Positions 55,498-64,000 of a stretch of DNA of 64,000 nucleotides are shown here, in pieces. Made by a program: the position numbers and the translations under genes. This DNA comes from Magnolia sinica. Its lineage: Eukaryota; Streptophyta; Magnoliopsida; Magnoliales; Magnoliaceae. Within the stretch, counting starts at the first letter, position 1. The number at the start of each line of letters is the position of its first letter. The stretch covers positions 79,439,959 through 79,503,958 of the forward strand of contig NC_080579.1 in NCBI RefSeq assembly GCF_029962835.1, given 5' to 3'. Below the pieces are notes generated by a model. That model did not search any database, was not told the origin of the DNA, and saw only the letters and a program-made list of their open reading frames with translations.

Positions 55498-57901
55498 TAT
55501 AACACCCCGAATTTTTGCTATTTTGAATTACCAAAAATCCTTAAAGTTCTCTTTTTTTATAACTAGCCACATCATCACTTACTGACCCTTGACACTCGAG
55601 ATGGGCTTATGCATGGCTGGTACTGATAAGAGCCGTACAAATAGGATTGATTGACCGTAGAAAACCAATGAACCCAACCAATCACTTAAATATCAAGTTT
55701 ATCCCCATGACTTGTTCACATAGGGCCAAATCTGACCGACTTACCACTGATTAATTAAAACAATTATAATTAATTAAAAGATCTACCCGAAGCCGAGTCA
55801 GATAAGACCCGGATCTTGACTAATGAACCAAATCAACCCAATTACTCTTCTAGCCCAAAACCGATGGTTTAAAGTGATCATGACCAAATCTTCACTTTCA
55901 TTAATTTTGAATAGGCCATACTATGAACTTAGTTAATCCATACCTCAACAACGACGCCCAAGAAATCCTTCTACCCACTTTATTTCAAAAATACCTGATT
56001 ACCCGAACAAGCTCTAGACCACTCGTTAGTGGGCCACTAGTTCCGAAATTATAGAGTAATGTCCATCCCACTGGGTTTGTGGTCCATCGCGGACAACAGA
56101 CTCAGACGACGACCGAAAATAGATAATTCAGCCGTCGGACAAAATTTGAATTTTAAAACAAATGACCCCACCATCTAGGACAATAAATTAGGGCATCTCA
56201 GCTGTCGGATTTCACCGAAATTTGCACTATAGGCTGAAAATATTTCCCTACACTCATCCGTTTAATCTGACCATTGATCGAGGATCGGTGATCGTTGATC
56301 GCAAACCGGGCCATTCCGGTAAAACCCTGCATCCGTTTGCCGTCAAACTTTGCACAGCCCTTCATCGGGCCATAGGGCACCTATCTCATAAATTAGATGG
56401 GCCAACGGGGCATCAGGGCAGCCCCAGTAGCCAGATTTGGGTCCTACAGGGCCATTGAAGGCATTTCTTGAAACGTGGGGTCAATAGATATAATTTCAGG
56501 GTATTTATAAGCCCTCTCTCCCTCATTTGTTGAGATTTCAGCAGTTGAAATTGTGAGAGAGATAGAGAGAGAAAGAGAGAGAGAGAGAGAGGGTGAGAAG
56601 TGAGGGTGAAGGATTGCACCTTGGTGCTTGAAGATCGCAACTCCCTGCACCCATCGTCCTTGCAACTCTGAAAATTTCGATCCTAACACCGTAGAACCGA
56701 GCCACGCCCGATCTAAGGTAAGAATCGGACGTCAGCCCATTTTTTCCTGATGACCAGCCACATGCATGCATCCTACCACCATTTTCTTGCAACGTAGGGT
56801 CCCAGACGTCGAGTTTGTGGACCTGACGACGTTAGGACGCTTGCAAAGGCTTCCAGTCGACAATAGGTGCGAACCATTATCTCTAGGTGGTCGATTATCG
56901 CGCCTAGCGTAGTTTTAATGAATGTGATTGGTGAATTGGTAGTGCATGTGACTGAATTTTCATTTGGACGACATATATAGGATAATGGACTAGGAATTAT
57001 CAAAATAATGGGAAGAAATTTGGCCCTAATACCCCAAATATATGACTTATGCATTTGCATGCTCATGTAGGATGTAAATATTTAAGTTTTCCCAAATTGC
57101 TTCTAGTTGATTGTTGATTCCCTGATTTAGTGTTAACTATGCTTCAAATGATAACATGGATTGCTGTAAATTGGTAATTAGCGATTGATTTCCGATTATA
57201 TGATTAATTATGTTTGGGTGAAGGCATGCAATGTTGCAAATCGGTTGATTAGTTGAGTTACTTGCCTTAATATTAGATGTACGGCTGAATTGAGCGCTTC
57301 ATGTTGATTTATGGAAGATAAACTTCGGTGTATTGTTATATGACTGACTGCCCATGCAATTATAGGCTGGATTATGATATGTATAATCTATAAATTTGGG
57401 TGGAGCTTTGTATGTTGATGTCCATTTTGTTACAATTGTTGGAATATGCTGAACATGATCCTCGTGGTTGGTGAAGATTGGTGTATTATTATCCATATAC
57501 TTAGAATGTTGGATTATGTTGCCATATATGAAATTATTCCTGAATTTGTCGTATTTATGTTATCCATCTGTGAACTTGTCCTCTCATGGATTGGTCGATA
57601 ACCAGAATTATTTGGGAATCCCATCGTTGGATCAGCCCATGGGTAAATCTGGCCCAACTAGTTAAGCTGTACATTTTCTCAGGCTGTTCAGTTTATAGTT
57701 CAACTTGTGGGGGCATATCAACTCTTAAGTCAGCCATCCTCATACGTTAACCATGTTTGATCACGCCTGTATGAGCCCGAAGTACCCTAAGACCTTTGCG
57801 CCTACTATTAATTGTAATTTACGGCCCACAAGACTCATGAGCCGGGGATGGTGGTATGGGACACTATGCCCATACTGTCGGCCTACGCTGGGGTGACGAG
57901 T
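55498..57901 (+). repeat. LTR-like non-coding segment inserted in the Gypsy RNase H
   Basis: It opens tataacaccccgaatttttg and runs without genes to tggggtgacgag. A promoter-like gggtatttataagccctctc lies at about 56503, followed by a (GA)n run (56556-56592) and a donor-like ctaaggtaagaatcgg at 56715. Near its end is the block gagccggggatggtggtatg (57840), which returns at 62528. The structure suggests a long LTR (U3, TATA, R, U5), possibly a solo LTR, but no target duplication could be confirmed. Confidence 0.5.
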
Positions 57902-60900
57902 GTAACACCCCGAACTTTTCAATACCCGAGTATTGAAAGTCCTCGAGTGTTACCATAAATTTAACCTATTATATATACGTGTACGGTACCAATCTAGTCA
58001 ACCTAACCCTACTTCCATCCTCCAATATGAATCTGACCGATTATAAATGATATTTATCCATAAATCAAGTCATCCGACCGTTGCTCATATAGTTTTACAT
58101 ATGTACCTACCTTTAACTAAATTAGTGAATAAGTCTTTATCTATACTGATTTAAATATAAGTCCTTTTGTAAGAATTATTTAGAAAATGACATATAATAA
58201 TCTAGAACCATTGGATTTCACAAAACTTTAGATCAGCAATAATTACGAAAATGCCATCAACCTATACCCTGAATTCCAACTCACAAGGTTCTCATGATCC
58301 ATTTCATGTGAAACTTTATACCAGGCCTAATTATCATAAATTAACCGTACACATCAAATTTCATCCCTTAGATCACATTAATTCAGCTACTTGACCTCTA
58401 CATCCGTTCGTACACTTATCAAATCAAGATTCTGATCCGTCTATCTTATTCACACCATATGAATATGCTTAACCCACCATTAGAATCCGAATCTAAGAAA
58501 CTTTCACCTATAAGAAAGTCACTCGAATCTAACGTTATATAAGCCCTACCCCTAATCACTCTAGAAACCTATTTTATGTCCACCCATTCACAAAACTAAC
58601 CATACATCCACCCATATGTATGGTTAGAGTGTTAACCATAAAGTTTTCTTATTTTAACAAGTCACCTGACCATTCATCAGGTTTGGATCCGTCAAATGGG
58701 CTATCCGAATATCAAGATGAATCGGTCATTGTGAAGATCTGCGGGTTTAAGTCTCAACTACCTAGTAACTTGTCAATTGGAGGTGTATAAATGTTATCTT
58801 GAATTACGGAGTGTGTAGGCCACTAAAGGAGCATCTTGGACATCCTAGGGAGATCGGGGCCCAAATTGGACCAATGAAAAGAGCATGAAAAATGGGGGAT
58901 ACCCGCCAACTTTCAGGGCATTTGGACAATACACTCTGATATAATAGACATTGGAAGATGATTAGAAAATGGATGGTGAGTTCGTAAATAGTGAATGCCA
59001 CTACATGCCACCATTGATGCTTGATTAGATAGTATGGCCCACCCGATCAACAGATCTGCCCCATTCTTGGACCTTAATCCTAATAGGGCATGTTAAACGC
59101 AATGAACAGAGCGGATCATACAATTACAAGTAGTTAAGTGGACTTCACACAAAATAACTCGATTCATTTAAATTTTCACAGCAAGCTACGTGCATGGGGT
59201 TTAACGGTGAGTGTTGGTTGCTATTGGACACCCCGTACGACTTACTCGATTAATCAAATCGTCTCATATTTGACCCCGTGTCCTAACATAACGATACAAA
59301 AGTAGTGAATGGCATGGATTCTCTAAAAGATCATCACAGGTGGACCCTACCTATTTTGAATAGCAACATGAAGAAACATTCAGAAACTGGAAGTGACCGT
59401 GGTTTCCACCACCATGTCCCTACAACATGTGGACCCAATCGTCTGGTAAATTCCAGGGACTATATTTAGCCGTTGACATTCAATTTCAGAACAATCTGAC
59501 CATTAGATCGACGAGAATCCACCGTTAGAGCTAGGAATCGACCCGTATGGCCCACTTGGACCTTGGATCTGCCCCACCTTTGGTAAAAGACTCTGATTGA
59601 GCCCTCCAAGTGGGGTAGATGGGGTGGATTTATCACAAACATCAGGGCGGACCCCACATAACGGTACACATGTGCATAACTGGTGTACACCCGAGGTGCA
59701 CCAGACTGCCTGCACGGTCAGACAAGCTCTTACTCGCGTTTTTCCAAAAAAAAGAAAGGAGAAAACTCTCCTTCTCTCCTCATTTGCAGTAGCCGACGGA
59801 CGACCATCTGTTTCCCTTGATCAGTGGCCCACCTGCATGGTCCATCTGGACAATCTAAACCGTCCATCTGATCAAGATGGTAGAGCTGACCAAAATCCCT
59901 AAGTCCCAAATGATTCCACACATGTACATGCACACAGTCCTCGCTGAAAACAGACCCTACAAAACCTTATTTCCAAAATTGGCAACTGTCCTCCTTGCCA
60001 TGAGGGCAATCTGCGTGATCTCCTCTCCGCCTATCCTAATCGTCCCAAAGGAAGCCATCTCAGCCATCCAATGGCTCTCCACGTGGGAGAGGATTCCTGC
60101 CCACAAAGAAGCAAAACCACGACCAGTATTTGCAATACCAGCCATGTGCAAAAATGGTTTCCACCAAATCCAATCTGGAGCATTTGTTGTCAATCCGACG
60201 AACCATGAGAAGGCTAGGTTATGTTATAAACATGGGAGGATTGAGCAACAGAAGCTCATTCTCTATTCTTGCAGTCGTTCGAGAGAAAACGACCGTCACC
60301 TTCCACCCTTGAACCCATCACCTAAACCTTCCTCAAGCTTCAAAAAGGCTTGTCTGGAAGCTTCTTAAGACCCACACGAATCGTCTAGAAGGAGCGGATT
60401 GGAGGAAGAAGCTCCATATCTGAATCCACCATTTTAGCCCGGTCATCTTCCTCGTTCAAACTACATCGAGCCGCGGTCCAAGTTGGGCTAGTTTGTGCCT
60501 CGCTGGGTTTCCAGCAAAAGAGAAAGAAAGAAAGGAAGAACCAGGGAGCAAAGAGAAATAAAAGAAGAAAAGAAAGAGAAAGAAGGGAGTGTGGGTGTGC
60601 ACGTTCCAACTCCAGGCCAAACTGAGTCAGGTAAACCTTCTCTCCATCTCCTCTTGAAACTCTAAACTAAGCTAAACAAGGACTTCATCAGGTCTTGTAT
60701 CAAGCTGAAATTGACCCTTGTATCAAGCTGAAAAAAGGCTTTGAGAGGAGCCAAAATTAGTCCTTTCTGGCCCTGCAACAAACTGAAAATGGCTCTCTAG
60801 TTGGGCTATTATCTAGGCTGAAAGCTAGCCCAAAACTGAGCTGAAAGCAGGCCTCAGCTGGGCCATGATACCAGCCTTCAGCTGGTGCGTGAGGTGGGAT

Positions 60901-62801
60901 GAAACCAGCCCACGTTCTGGGCCTAGACTAGCCTCAAAACTGGGCTGAGATTGGACCTAATTCCAGTCAAAAGGGACTGGGCCGTGGTTAGTAAAGTTTG
61001 GGCCGTAATCTGGGCCTGACTTCAGCCTTGCTACATCTCAAGTTGGGCCGCAGCTGACTTCAAATTCCAATGGGCCTCACTGTACAATGCAGTGGGCCGC
61101 ACCTAAGATCAAAATGCACATGGGCCCCACCATATATACAGTGGGCCGAACTCTGGTCCAGATCTGTGGTCTGAGATCAGCCTTAGTTGGGCTGTAATGT
61201 GGGCCATGGGAAGCCCCTATCATGAGCCACATTTTGGGCTGAGAACAGTCCTAGATTTGGGTTGAAATCAGCCCTAGTCCAGGCCTAAAATCAGGCCCAA
61301 GATTAAGTCCAGTTCGGGCCTTAGGCAAGGCCAAACTAGAGGCCCAATTTCCCATATTAATGAGCCCTTCAAACCCACACTAGGCCATTATTTTTGTATT
61401 ATTGCCATTATTACTGTTAGGATTGTTAATATCAGTAAAGATTAGCCATTAGTAAATGATCTATACTAATATTAGTTATGGTAGACAAGAATAAAATAAA
61501 ATAAAATAATATCATTACTAAATACTAGTGTTTTGTTTTGTCACTCTTAAATATTATTATAAATAGTGGATTATAATGTTAATTATCATCATAATGATTT
61601 TTAGTAACACGTTAGCTAATATTAATACCGTTATTAATATTAACAATTAGCTTATAGTTACTAGTTTAGCATGGTAAATAAATTTTATATTAATTAGCGT
61701 TCAAATCCGAGAAATATGAGCCTAGAACTAAACTCTAGGATGAAAATCCTAATTTTACATCAAAACCCTAAGATAAGTAAATTCAAAACCCTAGGCCATG
61801 ATCTTAAACCTAGGTAGTACGTAGAACTTGGATCTAATTGTACAAGTTCGTGATTTGTGATAGGATACGATTCCAATGGTGTAATTACTTAGCGACACTA
61901 GAAGGCGATTCAAAGTATAAGGTGATGATTCTTCCCCTTGAGCTTTCCATTTTTTCATTAACTTAAGTTATAGTTTTTATTTTAACTTATAATTAATATA
62001 TCAATTTCATGGTCACATGTGTTAATTGTTGGAATTAAATTGCTATATTACATACTTAATGTTTATCCTGCATATTTATTCATGCTTGTGGATTATTTGT
62101 GGATTGCTTATGGAACTTGAATTGGTACACCAGTGGGAAACCCTCACCTATATGTGTACACCTATACTTGGGATGTAACCCGACTGGTTGCGATAGTAAT
62201 GGACCTTCAGCTTAGTAGTTATTGAATGGTGGTTTAAATGAACCAGTGATGTGGGCCTACCATCCAGGGTTGTTGTGTCCAACGGTTTTCAAGGATGGTC
62301 TTTTATCGCATGATTTTAATACTCGCCTCATGTGGCTTATTTTGATATTTGCCTTATGTGTCTTGCTTTGATATCGCCGTATGTGTCCTTGTCCTGGTAT
62401 TTTTCCTATATGAGCTCGATGTTTTTATACCGTGCAACCATGCGATGGCAAGCCCCATATGTTGTAATATGATTGACCACTAGTTGACGGTTTTCTATTA
62501 AACACCCTAAGGTGGTAGCCTCATAAGCCGGGAATGGTGGTAATGAGACACTATGCTCGAGCTGTCGGCTTATGCTGGGCTCTGAGCTCCCCGTAGTGAC
62601 CTTAAGCTTACCTAAATTGGCTGATTGTAACTGGACTACGGTTTGACTAATCATGCATCCATGGCATGTTGGCGATGACGGGTGGCTAATCTGGATGCTG
62701 TAGCACGTGCCCTTAGGATCTTCGGGGTATCGTTTCGCTAGCTCCCAGACCACCGACTATCAACCCCTGTCCGACTGGATGATTTTTTCAGGTCGATGAT
62801 G
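57902..62801 (+). repeat. Second LTR-like non-coding segment
   Basis: It opens tgtaacaccccgaacttttc immediately after the previous segment. No coding block is recognised. Words of the type gggccgaact, tgggctgaa and aaactgagctgaaa fill 60750-61400; 61430-61700 is very AT-rich with ttattaatattaacaatt words. The block gccgggaatggtggtaatga (62529) matches the end of the preceding segment. It is too long for an ordinary LTR and is probably nested or composite. Confidence 0.4.
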
Positions 62802-64000
62802 TAAGACCCGTGTCCTAATCCATACCATTTCATTAGCTTCCGCGGTCCTTCCGGTCAAATTCCGGCAACCTTCGCACCGTATTCGGTATTTGCGCACGAT
62901 CTTAAGCCAGGTCCCGCACACCGACGTCGGCTCGATCCGAAACTTATGTCTTGGTGATCGCGTCGTCGCCGCGGTTCCAACGCCGTGACTTGCGCACCGA
63001 ACCGATACCCAGGTAAGAAGATGCCGATTAGCGTTTATTCCGAAGAAACACCGCGCGTTGCGGATTTCGAGGGAATCTCTACACAATTAGTCCCACTAAT
63101 TAAACATAAATGCAACCATACATCAAAGTACCTCACCCATTCCCTCTTTTTCCAAAAGTCCACCATCTTTCCACCTCACCATTCCTCTTTTCTCATTTTC
63201 AACCTCAACCATCTCTCTTCTCCACCAATTTCAAACTAAACCATACCCCTCATCACTTCTTTCTTACAACCATCACTCCACCCATCCCTCCACCCATTAT
63301 TTCTATCTCTCCCTCTCATTCTCTAGCAAATTTTCCAAATCCCATGAGAAATTTCACTCATCCAACACTCCCTCTCAACTTCAAGTGTGGCCCACCCTCT
63401 CATCTCCAATCTCAACCATTCATCCTTCATCAATCTCCATTAAAAGTGAAGGTAAGGAGCTAAGGAGTCCAAGGGAGCTAGGAGAAGGAAGATAAGGTGG
63501 GTGTTTTTCCATTAATTTAAATTTTAGGGCCCACTTGTTGGTGGGACCCATTTGGATGTATGTGATTTAATCAAGAGGGCCCATAGTGGCGGGGTTCCTC
63601 TATCTCACCGTGTATCTCTCTCTATCTCTCCTTCTTTCTTTCTTTGTAATGGTGTGGATCCCACCAATATGTGTTACATCTCCCCCGTCCATCTACACCA
63701 GACGGTGTGGTCCACTCTATTACAGGTGATGATCCACACCATCCACTATCTAGGTGGGTTAAATGCTTTATATATAAATATATATATGTTATATTTTATA
63801 TAATATATTATGTATTATATATATAATATAATATATATATATATATTATGTATATAGGTTGGTGGGCCACATCTATGTGGGACCCACCCCAATAATACAC
63901 TTATGTATGCCGTCCAGCGTCCCTGGACGCTGGACGTTGGCAAGTGGCATGGGTGTGTAAAAAAAAAAAAAAAGGGATAAAGGTAACCTTTGGGGGTGGA
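62802..64000 (+). repeat. Third LTR-like start and AT microsatellite, to window end
   Basis: It opens tgtaagacccgtgtcctaat, again the TGTAA-C/G-ACCC type of start. It contains pyrimidine-rich text (63120-63430) and, at about 63766-63855, an AT repeat array (tatatata words). No gene recognised. Confidence 0.4.

Noticed and set aside
56413-56792. Open frames rich in Ser-Leu on the minus strand
   Set aside because: They are made by the (GA)n microsatellite read in alternating frames.
63110-63463. Open frame rich in Pro, His and Ser
   Set aside because: Pyrimidine-rich low-complexity sequence gives long open frames by chance.

Overview
The window is nuclear DNA from a flowering plant. Evidence: multi-exon gene pieces with plant families (myo-inositol oxygenase, HUA1-type CCCH protein, gamma-tubulin, GH1 beta-glucosidase), plant LTR retrotransposons primed by tRNA-iMet, a plant L1-type LINE with an RNase H domain, CACTA remnants, hAT and Mutator-like MITEs. 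The species cannot be read from the sequence. No complete, clearly functional host gene is visible; the window is a heavily nested transposon landscape with gene fragments.

Layout. 1-4303: end of an AT-rich inverted-repeat element, then minus-strand exon pieces of a MIOX gene and a HUA1-like zinc-finger gene, with a small Tourist-type MITE. 4304-21532: a 17.2 kb Copia element (Sirevirus-like) with two 1.66 kb LTRs, 5-bp target duplication GCTAT, gag, protease, integrase, RT/RNase H, an extra third ORF and repeated polypurine tracts; its integrase is split by a 6.9 kb LINE (8867-15746, minus strand, about 17-bp duplication). 21538-23600: last exons of a gamma-tubulin gene (minus). 23870-26000: decayed CACTA/En-Spm genes (minus). 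About 27250-37757: a second, decayed Copia, itself split by a minus-strand chromodomain Gypsy (27988-33091, duplication GTATT, RT deleted) and by an AT-rich inverted-repeat element (35532-36363). The left Gypsy LTR also carries a 787-bp Harbinger-like MITE.

37865-47104: a first-exon segment of an unrecognised gene occurs twice in direct orientation about 8.6 kb apart; between the copies lie a Gypsy integrase (plus) and two antisense plant-mobile-domain ORFs (minus), the arrangement known for the Tat/Ogre/Retand group. 47676-51077: MITEs, including one element that holds both a Mutator-like MITE (9-bp duplication) and a 1,075-bp hAT (8-bp duplication) that has captured beta-glucosidase exons. 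51078-55497: 5' part of another Gypsy (LTR, PBS, gag, protease, RT, RNase H) with many stops. 55498-64000: non-coding sequence with three successive LTR-like starts.

The elements do not work together as a pathway. The order of nesting gives a relative history: the gene fragments are older than the Copia inserted between them, the LINE is younger than that Copia, and the Gypsy at 27988 is younger than the second Copia. The observations most worth following are the same-strand cluster of fragments from three unrelated genes, the hAT with captured GH1 exons, and the antisense mobile-domain ORFs.
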